Positions 32,940-41,774 of a stretch of DNA of 49,688 bases are shown here, piece by piece (within the stretch, counting starts at the first letter, position 1; each line of letters opens with the position of its first letter). Position numbers and translations under genes: made by a program. Where the stretch lies: contig CABUKU010000022.1 in assembly GCA_902492205.1 (NCBI GenBank), forward strand, positions 1 to 49,688, given 5' to 3'. Source of the stretch: an uncultured Bacteroides sp. (GTDB taxonomy: Bacteria > Bacteroidota > Bacteroidia > Bacteroidales > Bacteroidaceae). The notes beneath the pieces are model-generated. The model saw only the letters and a list, made by a program, of their open reading frames with translations. It ran no database searches and was not told where the DNA came from.

Positions 32940-33968
32940 ATGAAGCGTTTTACAATTTATTTGGGGATCATGTTAATGGTACTGGCTTTTGCATCCTGCA
33001 AAGGAAAGAAAACCGTGTTTACTCCTTCTTCCAGTGGCCGCCCTTATGAAATCCTTGTAGTGGTGAACAGCCAGCAATGGGAAAGACCTGCAGGAAGGGC
33101 ATTGTTCAACGTTTTGGATACGGATGTTCCCGGACTTCCTCAGCCCGAACGCTCTTTTAGAATTTCTTATACTGATCCTAGGTATTACGATCAGACTTTA
33201 AAATTATTCCGTAATATAATCATTGTGGATATTCAGGATATTTACAGTACTCCGAAAATAAAATACGCAAGGGATGTGTATGCTTCTCCACAGATGATTA
33301 TGACTATTCAGGCTCCCAATGAAGAAGAATTTGAAAAGTATGTAACAAAAAACAAGCAGACAATCATTGATTTCTTCGTAAAGGCTGAAATGAACCGGCA
33401 AATAAATTATTTGAAAGATAAGCATAATAAGTATATCTCACAGATGGTTGACAGTATCTTCGGGTGCGATGTGTGGTTGCCGGCGGAACTTATCAGTTCG
33501 AAGAAAGGGGAAGATTTTTTCTGGGCCTCTACGAATACGGCTACTGCAGACATGAATTTCGTAATGTACTCTTATCCTTATACAGATAAGAATACCTTTA
33601 CTAAGGATTATTTCATCCACAAACGTGATTCTGTGATGAAAGTAAATATCCCGGGAGCTAAGGAAGGCATGTATATGGCAACCGATACTAATTTTGTAGA
33701 TGTGAAGAATATCGGTGTACAAGGTGATTATTCAATGGAAGCCCGTGGCTTGTGGCAGATGCATGGTGATATGATGGGAGGTCCGTTTGTGTCACATTCA
33801 CGTGTCGATACAGTTAATAACCGAGTGGTGGTGGTAGAAGGATTTATTTATTCTCCCGATAAGTTAAAGAGAAATCTGATGCGTCAGTTGGAAGCCTCGC
33901 TTTACTCTTTGAGACTGCCGAAAGAAGCACCTAAAACGGAGATAAAACAGAATATTCCGGAAGAATAA
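32940..33968 (+). CDS. DUF4837 family lipoprotein
   Basis: A lipoprotein signal (about 1-20) has the lipobox FASC followed by KGKKTVF. The 342-residue mature part matches DUF4837, a Bacteroidetes-specific family, with the typical GRPYEILVVVNSQQWE opening and the FWASTNTATADMNFVMYSYPY stretch. The protein should be anchored in the periplasm or outer membrane. I know no proven function. It lies between rlmN and pdxA, and a GC-rich hairpin follows its stop codon. Confidence 0.85.
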   Translation: MKRFTIYLGIMLMVLAFASCKGKKTVFTPSSSGRPYEILVVVNSQQWERPAGRALFNVLDTDVPGLPQPERSFRISYTDPRYYDQTLKLFRNIIIVDIQDIYSTPKIKYARDVYASPQMIMTIQAPNEEEFEKYVTKNKQTIIDFFVKAEMNRQINYLKDKHNKYISQMVDSIFGCDVWLPAELISSKKGEDFFWASTNTATADMNFVMYSYPYTDKNTFTKDYFIHKRDSVMKVNIPGAKEGMYMATDTNFVDVKNIGVQGDYSMEARGLWQMHGDMMGGPFVSHSRVDTVNNRVVVVEGFIYSPDKLKRNLMRQLEASLYSLRLPKEAPKTEIKQNIPEE

Positions 33969-33977
33969 CAGAGTAGG

Positions 33978-33996
33978 GGCGGAGCAGATCCGCCCT
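33978..33996. repeat. GC-rich hairpin (possible REP-like palindrome or terminator)
   Basis: GGGCGGA and TCCGCCC pair perfectly around GCAGA, 9 bp after the DUF4837 stop. No T-run follows, so it is a poor intrinsic terminator. It stands out in GC content from the AT-rich gap and resembles dispersed palindromic repeats. Confidence 0.5.
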
Positions 33997-34049
33997 TACA
34001 CAGTTCTATGATATAGCATAAAATAAAACGAAACTAATAAACTCAGATA

Positions 34050-35150
34050 ATGGAAGAAAACAACCGAATAAGAATTGGTATTACTCAAGGGGATATCAAT
34101 GGTGTGGGCTACGAAGTTATTTTAAAAACTTTCTCTGATCCCACCATGCTCGAATTATGCACACCGATTGTGTATGGATCTCCCAAAGTAGCAACCTATC
34201 ATCGGAAAGCACTGGATTTACAAACGAATTTCAGTATTATCAATTCTGCTTCAGAAGCCGGACATAACAAACTCAGTATTTTGAATTGCTCGGATGATGA
34301 GGTGAAAGTGGAATTTTCCAAACCGACAACAGAAGCAGGAGGTGCGGCTTTTGCAGCATTAGACAAAGCTATGCAAGACTATAAAGATGGTTTGATCGAT
34401 GTAATTGTGACAGCTCCCATAAACAAACATACCATCCAGTCGGAAAGCTTTTCTTTCCCCGGGCATACCGAGTATATTGAGGATAAACTGGGTAATGGAA
34501 ATAAGGCTTTGATGATATTGTTGAAGAATGATTTCAGAGTGGCTTTGGTTACCGGACATATACCGGTAAGGGAAATTGCTGCTGCCATTACTTTGGAAAA
34601 TATCGAAGAAAAGCTGGAAATATTCCACAAAGCCTTGAAGCAGGATTTCGGAATTGACAGTCCGCGCATTGCAGTGCTTGCATTGAATCCTCATGCCGGT
34701 GATGAAGGCTTGATTGGCAAAGAGGAACGGGAAATCATTATGCCGGCTATCAAGGAAATGTTTACCCGTGGAATACAATGTTTCGGTCCTTATCCGGCAG
34801 ACGGATTTATGGGTTCGGGTAATTATACCCATTTTGACGGTATATTGGCTATGTATCACGACCAAGGTTTGGTTCCGTTTAAAGCTATCGCTATGGATGA
34901 AGGTGTAAATTATACTGCCGGACTACCGGTTGTACGCACTTCTCCGGCTCACGGAACAGCTTATGATATTGCCGGGCAGGGGATTGCTTCGGAAGATTCT
35001 TTCCGTCAGGCTATTTATGTAGCTATTGATGTGTTCCGTAATCGTAAACAGGAAAAGGCGATTCGTGTGAATCCGCTTAGAAAACAATATTATGAAAAAC
35101 GTGATGACAGTGATAAGTTGAAACTTGACACTGTGGACGATGATGCTTAA
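34050..35150 (+). CDS. pdxA: 4-hydroxythreonine-4-phosphate dehydrogenase PdxA
   Basis: PdxA oxidises 4-phosphohydroxy-L-threonine in pyridoxal 5'-phosphate synthesis. The 366 residues contain the start RIGITQGDINGVGYEVI, the metal-binding PGHTEYI, the HAGDEGLIGKEE block and YHDQGLVPFKA near the C-terminus, all PdxA landmarks. The protein is somewhat longer than E. coli PdxA, as is usual in Bacteroides. The next gene starts 14 bp downstream in the same direction, so it may head the inositol-lipid run by chance rather than function. Confidence 0.95.
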   Translation: MEENNRIRIGITQGDINGVGYEVILKTFSDPTMLELCTPIVYGSPKVATYHRKALDLQTNFSIINSASEAGHNKLSILNCSDDEVKVEFSKPTTEAGGAAFAALDKAMQDYKDGLIDVIVTAPINKHTIQSESFSFPGHTEYIEDKLGNGNKALMILLKNDFRVALVTGHIPVREIAAAITLENIEEKLEIFHKALKQDFGIDSPRIAVLALNPHAGDEGLIGKEEREIIMPAIKEMFTRGIQCFGPYPADGFMGSGNYTHFDGILAMYHDQGLVPFKAIAMDEGVNYTAGLPVVRTSPAHGTAYDIAGQGIASEDSFRQAIYVAIDVFRNRKQEKAIRVNPLRKQYYEKRDDSDKLKLDTVDDDA

Positions 35151-35164
35151 AAAATAATAAGAGA

Positions 35165-35869
35165 ATGAAATTTGCTATTATATCTGCGGGAGAAGGTTCC
35201 AGACTCTCGCAGGAAGGAATATCGCTTCCCAAACCGTTGGTTCCGCTCAACGGAGTGGCTATGATTGACCGTTTGATCCGTATCTTTATTGATAATGGTG
35301 CTACATCTGTTGTTGTTATCATCAACAATGAAAGTCCGGTAATGAAGGAACATCTGGCAAAAATGAAAACCGAAGTTCCTTTGGAAGTTGTTGTTAAAAC
35401 AACTCCCAGTTCCATGCACAGCTTTTATGAACTCATCCCATACTTGAAAGATGAGAAATTTTGCTTGACTACGGTAGATACTGTTTTCAGGGAAGATGAA
35501 TTTTCTGCTTTTATAGATTATTTCAAGAAATCGGATAAAGACGGTTGCATGGCAGTAACTGATTACATAGATGACGAAAAACCGTTATATATTTCTACGG
35601 ATGCTTCATTGCAGATAACAGGCTTTCATGATGAATCCACTCCTGATTGTAAGTATATATCGGGAGGCATTTATTGTTTGAAGCCGTCTGCTTTAACCAC
35701 ATTACATAATTGCATAGATAATGGAATGTCACGTATGCGTAATTTTCAACGGCAACTGGTAGCCGACGGTTTGGAGTTGGAAGCTTATCCGTTTAAGAAG
35801 ATTGTGGACGTGGATCATGTAGGAGACATTGCAAAAGCAGAGGCATTTCTCTCAGAAAACATAGAATGA
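35165..35869 (+). CDS. Sugar/inositol-phosphate nucleotidyltransferase (candidate inositol-1-P cytidylyltransferase)
   Basis: The 234 residues form a small NTP-transferase fold with the nucleotide loop SAGEGSRL (8-15), followed by PKPLVPL. TTVDTVFRED supplies the metal-binding Asp. Enzymes of this fold activate sugar or alcohol phosphates as NDP derivatives. It lies two genes before a CDP-alcohol phosphatidyltransferase and in the same island as myo-inositol-phosphate synthase. CTP:inositol-1-phosphate cytidylyltransferase is therefore a good hypothesis, but a hexose-1-phosphate substrate cannot be excluded. It starts 14 bp after pdxA and ends 12 bp before the ATP-grasp gene. Confidence 0.75.
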   Translation: MKFAIISAGEGSRLSQEGISLPKPLVPLNGVAMIDRLIRIFIDNGATSVVVIINNESPVMKEHLAKMKTEVPLEVVVKTTPSSMHSFYELIPYLKDEKFCLTTVDTVFREDEFSAFIDYFKKSDKDGCMAVTDYIDDEKPLYISTDASLQITGFHDESTPDCKYISGGIYCLKPSALTTLHNCIDNGMSRMRNFQRQLVADGLELEAYPFKKIVDVDHVGDIAKAEAFLSENIE

Positions 35870-35881
35870 AAATAGAATAGA

Positions 35882-36739
35882 ATGGAATTGTTGAAAATTG
35901 CAGGTGTAAGTCGTGGTAGCGAGTTTTCCCCTAACCATGTGGATAATGATGCTGCTATATTTAATAAGGTGGTCGAGGTCTTGCAGAGATTGGGGTGCGA
36001 GGTGCAGACTTATACCGAGAAAGAGTTCATCGCCGCAGAAGTTAAAGCTTCTGTTATATTTGACATGGCGAGGGACAAAGCTACTATTGCGAAATTAAAA
36101 GAAATGGAGAAAGCCGGTGCATTGGTTGTAAATTCGGCTTTCGGAATTGATAACTGTGTGCGCCGTCCGATGACTGAAAAACTCATTGATGGCGGCATTC
36201 CGCATCCTAAAAGTTACGTGGTTTCTACGGATGAGGCTTCTTTTCCTGATAATTTTTATCCTTGCTGGATTAAGCGTGGCGATTCTCATGCCATGGTAAA
36301 AGAAGACGTTTGTTATGTGACAAACAAAAGTGAAGCAGATGCGGTCTTAACCGATTTCAGAACTAGAAATATTCCTACGGCGGTAATCAATGAGCATTTA
36401 CGCGGAGATTTAATCAAGTTTTATGGAGTGCAGAATACCGGTTTCTTTTATTGGTTTTACCCGTCTCCTTGTTTTCACAGCAAATTTGGTTTGGAAGCTA
36501 TAAATGGCATGGCAAAAGGAATACATTTTTCGGAAGAAAAATTAAAGCAATATTGTGAGCAGGCTTCTGTTGCATTGAATGTTCCCGTGTATGGAGGGGA
36601 TTGCGTGGTGTCGACAGATGGGAAGATAAAAATAATCGATTTTAATGATTGGCCGAGCTTTGCCCGTTGCCGGGAAGAAGCCGGTGAGAATATTGCAGCT
36701 TACATATTTACACAGGCAAAAAATAAAATGAATAGATAA
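35882..36739 (+). CDS. ATP-grasp-like protein of unknown substrate
   Basis: The 285 residues resemble an ATP-grasp ligase: a start domain (1-90), a segment with PMTEKLIDGGIPHPKSYVV and YPCWIKRGDSHAM that matches the nucleotide-binding lysine region, and a C-terminal metal site in IIDFNDWPSFARCREEA. ATP-grasp enzymes join a carboxylate to an amine or thiol, and some phosphorylate inositol phosphates. The inositol-lipid context makes the latter worth testing, but no direct evidence exists. It ends with TAA one base before the next ATG, so translation is tightly coupled. Confidence 0.75.
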   Translation: MELLKIAGVSRGSEFSPNHVDNDAAIFNKVVEVLQRLGCEVQTYTEKEFIAAEVKASVIFDMARDKATIAKLKEMEKAGALVVNSAFGIDNCVRRPMTEKLIDGGIPHPKSYVVSTDEASFPDNFYPCWIKRGDSHAMVKEDVCYVTNKSEADAVLTDFRTRNIPTAVINEHLRGDLIKFYGVQNTGFFYWFYPSPCFHSKFGLEAINGMAKGIHFSEEKLKQYCEQASVALNVPVYGGDCVVSTDGKIKIIDFNDWPSFARCREEAGENIAAYIFTQAKNKMNR

Positions 36740-36740
36740 A

Positions 36741-37697
36741 ATGAGTGAAGATAAGACACAAAAGGGAGGAATTGAAGCATCCCTTAAATCGCTTGATACA
36801 GAAGAATTTTTGGATATTTATTTTAATCGTCCCATTGGTTATGCATGGGCTTTGTTATTTAAAAAATTAGGTGTTCACCCCAATGTAATTACTATCGCTT
36901 CTATCTTTATAGGAATAGCTGCGGGAATCATGTTCTACTTTCCGGATTTAAAACTCAATATCATAGGAATGTTGTTGTTGATATGGGCGAATACATACGA
37001 TAGTGCCGATGGACAGTTGGCACGCTTGACCGGACAAAAGACACAATGGGGGAGAATGCTCGACGGTTTCGGTGGAGACCTTTGGTTCTTTTCCATTTAT
37101 ACTTGTATTTGTTTACGCTTTACTGTCGCCCACGATTGGGAAACTCAGAAGTTGCAGATATTAGGTGTTTGGGCGTTAGGATGTTTTTCCGGTTTTGTTT
37201 GCCATAGCAAACAATCTGCTTTGGCTGATTATTATCGTAACATTCATTTATTCTTTTTGAAAGGAAAAGCCGGCAGTGAATTGGATAACTATAAGCAACA
37301 ACGCGAAATACTCCGTTCTTTGCCTTGGAAACATAATTTTTGGTGGAAGGTTTTTATTTACTTTTATGGAAATTATACTCAATCTCAAGAACGTATGAGT
37401 CCCAACTTCCAGAAATTCTTTGCTCTGGTAAAGGAAAAATATGGAGATAATATACCTCAGTCTTTGCGTGATGAGTTTCGTCAATTGAGCAAACCCTTGA
37501 TGAAATATACTAATATTCTGACTTTCAACACACGCGCCATTGCTCTTTTTGTATGCCTGTTTATCGGTTATCCTTGGTTATACTTCGTTTTTGAGCTGAC
37601 AGTAATGAATATTTTATTCTTCTATATGCGCTACCGTCATGAAAAGATGTGTGAGTTATTGTATAATCAGATAAAATCGGGTAACGGTGAAAAGTAA
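36741..37697 (+). CDS. CDP-alcohol phosphatidyltransferase (candidate phosphatidylinositol-type synthase)
   Basis: This integral membrane protein (318 residues, about six hydrophobic segments) has the family's motif starting D87-x2-D90-G-x2-A94-R95-x8-G104-x3-D108. The final Asp is at 113, one residue later than the canonical x3 spacing. The enzyme exchanges a CDP-activated group for an alcohol or lipid at the inner membrane. With a nucleotidyltransferase and myo-inositol-phosphate synthase nearby, it could make an inositol phospholipid. Its stop overlaps the GTG start of the next gene by 11 bp. Confidence 0.85.
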   Translation: MSEDKTQKGGIEASLKSLDTEEFLDIYFNRPIGYAWALLFKKLGVHPNVITIASIFIGIAAGIMFYFPDLKLNIIGMLLLIWANTYDSADGQLARLTGQKTQWGRMLDGFGGDLWFFSIYTCICLRFTVAHDWETQKLQILGVWALGCFSGFVCHSKQSALADYYRNIHLFFLKGKAGSELDNYKQQREILRSLPWKHNFWWKVFIYFYGNYTQSQERMSPNFQKFFALVKEKYGDNIPQSLRDEFRQLSKPLMKYTNILTFNTRAIALFVCLFIGYPWLYFVFELTVMNILFFYMRYRHEKMCELLYNQIKSGNGEK

Positions 37698-38730
37698 ATA
37701 TAGAAATCTGTTTTTATTATTTGGCGTTGCTGTTATTGTTATAATGCTCTGTACTTTTGATATGGAGTATGATGAGTTGATTGCCAATTTGCGGAGAGCA
37801 GGCGGATGGCTTCCTGCAATTTTGGGTTTATGGGTATTCATATATCTGATAAATGCCCTTTCGTGGTATATTATTATCCGCGATGATGAAGGTAACCGGG
37901 TTTCATTTTGGAAGATTTATAAACTGACTATCTCCGGCTTTGCTTTAAATTATGCAACTCCGGTTGGGTTAATGGGAGGGGAACCTTACAGAATCATGGA
38001 ACTTACTCCTTATGTAGGAGCAAGTAAAGCAACTTCGTCTGTCATACTCTATGTGATGATGCATATCTTTTCTCATTTCTGTTTCTGGTTTTCGGCTATT
38101 TTTCTTTATATAGCTTTGCATCGGGTAAATCTTTTTATGGGTATTTTATTGAGTATCATAGGTCTGTGCTGTTTGGTGCTGATCTATTTCTTTATGAAAG
38201 GATATAAAAACGGAATGGCGGTAAGAGCTTTGAAACTTCTTAGTAAAATACCGTTTCTGAAGAAATGGGCAAAACGCTTTGCGGAGGAAAAGAGAGAGAG
38301 TCTGGAAAAGATAGACAGTCAGATTGCAGAATTGCACAGGCAGCGTAAAAGAACTTTTTATGCTTCATTGTCTTTGGAATATTTGGCACGGATTATTGGT
38401 TGTTTGGAGGTATATTTTATTTTGAATATCCTGACAAATGATGTAAGCTTCTGGTCGTGCATCCTTATCATGGCTTTTTCTTCTCTTTTTGCTAACCTGT
38501 TTTTCTTCTCTCCCATGCAGTTGGGAGCACGCGAAGGCGGATTTGCTTTGGCAGTAGGCGGGTTGGCTATACCAAGTGCTTTTGGGGTATACACCGGATT
38601 GATAACTCGTGTGCGTGAATTGATCTGGATTACTATCGGTGTCTTGCTGATGAAAGTTGGGAATGGTGGTAAACCGGTTTCTTGTATGAATAAATCTGTA
38701 TTAAAAGAAAGTACATATGAACAAGAATGA
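37687..38730 (+). CDS. Flippase-like LPG-synthase-TM (UPF0104) membrane protein
   Basis: The protein starts at a GTG inside the previous gene. Its 347 residues have about eight hydrophobic segments typical of the LPG_synthase_TM (PF03706) family. Recognisable pieces are NALSWYIIIRDDEGNRVSFWKIYKLTISG-like opening, the LMGGEPYRI motif (the family's conserved GE region) and SPMQLGAREGGFALAVG near the C-terminus. Family members are linked to flipping or modification of lipids. It overlaps genes on both sides (11 and 14 bp) and is thus part of one translation-coupled set. Confidence 0.82.
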   Translation: MKSKYRNLFLLFGVAVIVIMLCTFDMEYDELIANLRRAGGWLPAILGLWVFIYLINALSWYIIIRDDEGNRVSFWKIYKLTISGFALNYATPVGLMGGEPYRIMELTPYVGASKATSSVILYVMMHIFSHFCFWFSAIFLYIALHRVNLFMGILLSIIGLCCLVLIYFFMKGYKNGMAVRALKLLSKIPFLKKWAKRFAEEKRESLEKIDSQIAELHRQRKRTFYASLSLEYLARIIGCLEVYFILNILTNDVSFWSCILIMAFSSLFANLFFFSPMQLGAREGGFALAVGGLAIPSAFGVYTGLITRVRELIWITIGVLLMKVGNGGKPVSCMNKSVLKESTYEQE

Positions 38731-39436
38731 TATAAAAGGAATAATATTCGATTACGGAGGTACTATCGATACCAATAGCATGCATTGGGCAGAAGTACTT
38801 TGGGGCAAATATGAAGAATTCAAAGTGCCTGTTTCCAAAGATGATTTCAGAGAGGCATACGTGCATGGAGAACGTACTTTAGCAGTGAATCCTCTTGTAA
38901 AACCGGAGCATGATTTTCATGATGTCTTGTCTATAAAGACAAAGATTCAGATAGACTATCTGGCGAAGAATGGTAAGTTGAATTGTACTTCCGATGAATT
39001 AAATACATATGCAAAACAGGTAGCGGATGGTTGTTATGATTATGTTTTGGATATTTTAAAAACGACTCGTAAGGTTGTAGAAGATTTATCGAAGAAATAT
39101 AAGCTTGTATTAGTGTCTAACTTTTATGGAAACATAAATACTATTCTTGAAGATTTTGCTTTAGCACAGTTCTTTAGTGAAGTCATTGAATCTTCAGTTG
39201 TAGGTGTACGCAAACCGGATCCTGCTATTTATGCTTTAGGAGTACAAGCAATGGGATATGCTGCCGGGAATGTTTTGGTTGTAGGTGATTCGTTTTCGAA
39301 AGATGTGGTTCCTGCCAAAAAAGTAGGCTGCAAGGTTGCGTGGCTTGAAGGAAAAGGTTGGGGAGGAGAAGAAATAGACAGGGCGCTACCCGATGTGATT
39401 ATTACAGATTTGGCAGAATTGCTTCCTATGTTATAG
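38717..39436 (+). CDS. HAD-superfamily hydrolase with non-standard motif I
   Basis: The 239 residues have a HAD (subclass IA) core and cap. Motif I is FDYGGT (D12-Y-G14-G-T16), where the usual second Asp of phosphatases (D+2) is a glycine. Motif II is LVSNFYG, the lysine is in VRKPDP, and motif IV is VVGDSFSKDV. In the inositol-lipid island a phosphatase step would fit, but the missing general acid makes a standard phosphatase mechanism uncertain. It starts 14 bp inside the flippase-like gene and ends 19 bp before the MFS gene. Confidence 0.8.
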   Translation: MNKNDIKGIIFDYGGTIDTNSMHWAEVLWGKYEEFKVPVSKDDFREAYVHGERTLAVNPLVKPEHDFHDVLSIKTKIQIDYLAKNGKLNCTSDELNTYAKQVADGCYDYVLDILKTTRKVVEDLSKKYKLVLVSNFYGNINTILEDFALAQFFSEVIESSVVGVRKPDPAIYALGVQAMGYAAGNVLVVGDSFSKDVVPAKKVGCKVAWLEGKGWGGEEIDRALPDVIITDLAELLPML

Positions 39437-39455
39437 TTTTGGGAGGAATAATTAA

Positions 39456-40649
39456 ATGAAAGAACAAAGAAAATCATTAGTAGGAGCGCGTTATACGGTT
39501 CCTTTTATATTAGTAACCTCACTTTTCTTTTTATGGGGATTTGCACATGCTATTCTGGATGTATTGAATAAGCATTTTCAAGAAGTGCTCGATATGTCGA
39601 GAACCTCTTCGGCAATGGTGCAGGTTATGTTTTATTTAGGTTATTTCCTGATGGCTATTCCTGCGGGATTGTTCATTAATAAATATGGTTACCGTAAAGG
39701 GGTGGTATTCGGTTTGATACTTTACGGCATTGGTTCGCTACTGTTCATTCCGGGAGAATATTGGATGTCTTTCCGGTTTTTCCTCTTTTCGCTATTTGTC
39801 ATAGCATGCGGACTTGTATTTTTGGAAACTGCTGCTAATCCTTACGTTACAGAATTAGGCGATAAGGAAACTGCTGCCAGTCGTTTGAATCTGGCTCAAT
39901 CTTTTAATGGATTAGGTTGTATCTGTGGTCCGTTGATTGGTGGAATGTTATTGTTTGGTGATGATGGTTCATCGAATATTTCATTGCCCTACACTTTGAT
40001 GGGAATTATTGTGCTTGTGGTAGCTGTTCTCTTTTCAAGAGTAAAATTACCGGAAATTACACATAATGACGGTGATAATGATAACGAGAATGCCCCATTG
40101 AAAGGATTGTGGACTCATAAACTGTTTATTTTTGGTATTGTAGCTTTGTTCTGTTATGAAATAGCGGAAATATCTATCAATAGTTTCTTTATTAATTATG
40201 TAGTAGATGATGGTTGGATGAATCCGCGTGATGCTGCTATTGTCCTTTCCTTTGGCGGCTTAGGTTTATTTATGTGTGGACGTTTTGCCGGTAGTTGGAT
40301 TATGAGTGTTATTCGTGCGGAGAAAGTTCTTTTGTTTTGTGCTGTGTGTACGGTTATAACTACTTCGTTGGTTGTTCTTAACTTAGGTATAATATCATTG
40401 GTAGCCCTTTTCTTGGGTTATGTGTTTGAAGCTATCATGTTTCCTACCATTTTTGCTATTTCTTTGAAAGGCTTGGGAGGATATACCAAACGTGCTTCTT
40501 CATTCTTGATGATGTCGCCTATCGGTGGAGCAGTCGGACCTTTATTGATGGGCTATTTAGCAGATCAGACAACGATGTCGTTCTCGTTCATAGTTCCGCT
40601 GCTCTCTTTTGTTGTAGTGTTGCTTTATTCCTGGAAAGTATCTCGTTAG
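39456..40649 (+). CDS. MFS transporter (FHS sugar/inositol-type)
   Basis: The 397 residues contain about 12 hydrophobic segments with the FucP-like features FLWGFAHAILDVLNKHF at the start, GYRKGVVFGLILYGIG after the third helix and FLETAANPYVTELG in the middle. It should import a sugar or polyol with protons. Between a HAD gene and a convergent PfkB kinase, and near myo-inositol-phosphate synthase, an inositol or sugar uptake role is likely. It ends only 5 bp from the convergent kinase gene, with no terminator seen between them. Confidence 0.85.
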   Translation: MKEQRKSLVGARYTVPFILVTSLFFLWGFAHAILDVLNKHFQEVLDMSRTSSAMVQVMFYLGYFLMAIPAGLFINKYGYRKGVVFGLILYGIGSLLFIPGEYWMSFRFFLFSLFVIACGLVFLETAANPYVTELGDKETAASRLNLAQSFNGLGCICGPLIGGMLLFGDDGSSNISLPYTLMGIIVLVVAVLFSRVKLPEITHNDGDNDNENAPLKGLWTHKLFIFGIVALFCYEIAEISINSFFINYVVDDGWMNPRDAAIVLSFGGLGLFMCGRFAGSWIMSVIRAEKVLLFCAVCTVITTSLVVLNLGIISLVALFLGYVFEAIMFPTIFAISLKGLGGYTKRASSFLMMSPIGGAVGPLLMGYLADQTTMSFSFIVPLLSFVVVLLYSWKVSR

Positions 40650-40654
40650 GAATA

Positions 40655-41548
40655 TTATATTACTTCAGCATGCAGGCTGCTTTGCTTGATTGTCTGTAAA
40701 ACCTCTTCTTCAGTCTTACTGAATGGTCCCGAAGCCTCGAGCTTTAAGGTTGACATGGCAGCAGCAAAGCATCCTGCTTCTGTATAAGAAGCACCTTTAC
40801 TGCGCATATAAAGATAACCTGTTGCATAAGTATCTCCGCAACCTGTCGCATCTACGACTTCTTTTGGAGGATAAGCCGGTATCTTATAGAATTTCTTATC
40901 TGCGTAAATCACAGAACCTAAACTGCCTAAAGTCATTAATACTTCTTTAACCCCCCATTCCGCAAGTTGATAAGCGGCTTTTCTTACATCTTTATGACCG
41001 GTGAGAACTTCGATCTCATGTTCGTTGACCTTTAAAATATCTACATATTTAAGAGCTTCTATTTTGTTGCTCCAGTCTACAGGATAAACTTTTTCTCCTC
41101 TTACTTCGCGCAAATATCCTTGAGCATCCACTGCAAGAATACCTTTGGTAGAAAGATATTTAAGAACATCTAGAGAGAAATCGTCAGATAATAAACTTCC
41201 TAAATGAAAAATACGTGCATCTACATCTTTTAGTTGCTCCACAGTAAATGGATCGGCTTTTGCAAGAACACGTTGGCTTCGGTTATTTTGATTTTCACCA
41301 TATTTATTCTCAAAGTAAACAGAGTGTTTGCTTGGAAGTACGGTTACATCTATCCCTTTTGTACGAATTTCTTCAACAGCTTTGATTTCCGAAAGAGCCA
41401 GTGAAGTTACTAATTGGTAGCTTATGTTATTTAGGCAACTAATTCCATGTGAGAAATAAAAAGATGTTCCTCCCGGCATGAATACCGTTTTCTTAGGAGT
41501 TATTATTTTGTCTAACGTAATGTGTCCTATGCAACAAATGTCAGTCAT
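40655..41548 (-). CDS. PfkB-family carbohydrate/inositol kinase
   Basis: The 297 residues have the ribokinase fold: the N-terminal CCIGHITLDKIITP, the PGGTSFYFSHG binding segment and the C-terminal signature DATGCGDTYATGYLY, where the catalytic Asp follows GCG (most members have GAG). PfkB kinases phosphorylate sugars, nucleosides or myo-inositol (the plant and archaeal inositol 3-kinases belong here). Its place between the MFS transporter and myo-inositol-phosphate synthase makes an inositol kinase plausible for salvage of imported inositol. That is inference; ribose or fructose-type substrates are alternatives. Confidence 0.82.
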   Translation of the reverse strand: MTDICCIGHITLDKIITPKKTVFMPGGTSFYFSHGISCLNNISYQLVTSLALSEIKAVEEIRTKGIDVTVLPSKHSVYFENKYGENQNNRSQRVLAKADPFTVEQLKDVDARIFHLGSLLSDDFSLDVLKYLSTKGILAVDAQGYLREVRGEKVYPVDWSNKIEALKYVDILKVNEHEIEVLTGHKDVRKAAYQLAEWGVKEVLMTLGSLGSVIYADKKFYKIPAYPPKEVVDATGCGDTYATGYLYMRSKGASYTEAGCFAAAMSTLKLEASGPFSKTEEEVLQTIKQSSLHAEVI

Positions 41549-41713
41549 GATGTTTATAAATGAATTTCGGGCGCGAAGTTACTCATTATTTTCCTTAGAA
41601 AGGAGGTCGTTTGCTTGACAACTTAATCAATTTAATCTATATAAACACTTTTTATCTAATCTGTTAAATTATAAAAAAGTCGAAAAAAGATGGTTTTTGT
41701 CATAAAGAACATT

Positions 41714-41721
41714 TAACTTTG
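41714..41721 (+). promoter_or_regulatory. -7 promoter element of the myo-inositol-phosphate synthase gene
   Basis: TAACTTTG matches TAnnTTTG, 53 bp before the ATG at 41775. A TTTG at 41696-41699 is too close for a standard -33 box. Confidence 0.45.
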
Positions 41722-41774
41722 GGACAAATTATCTTATAATCTCTACTGTGAGATACAATTTAAAATAGTTTAGA

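Noticed and set aside
41597..41607. Strong Shine-Dalgarno-like AGAAAGGAGGT
   Set aside because: It is followed only by a TTG frame that stops after three codons, so no gene uses it.
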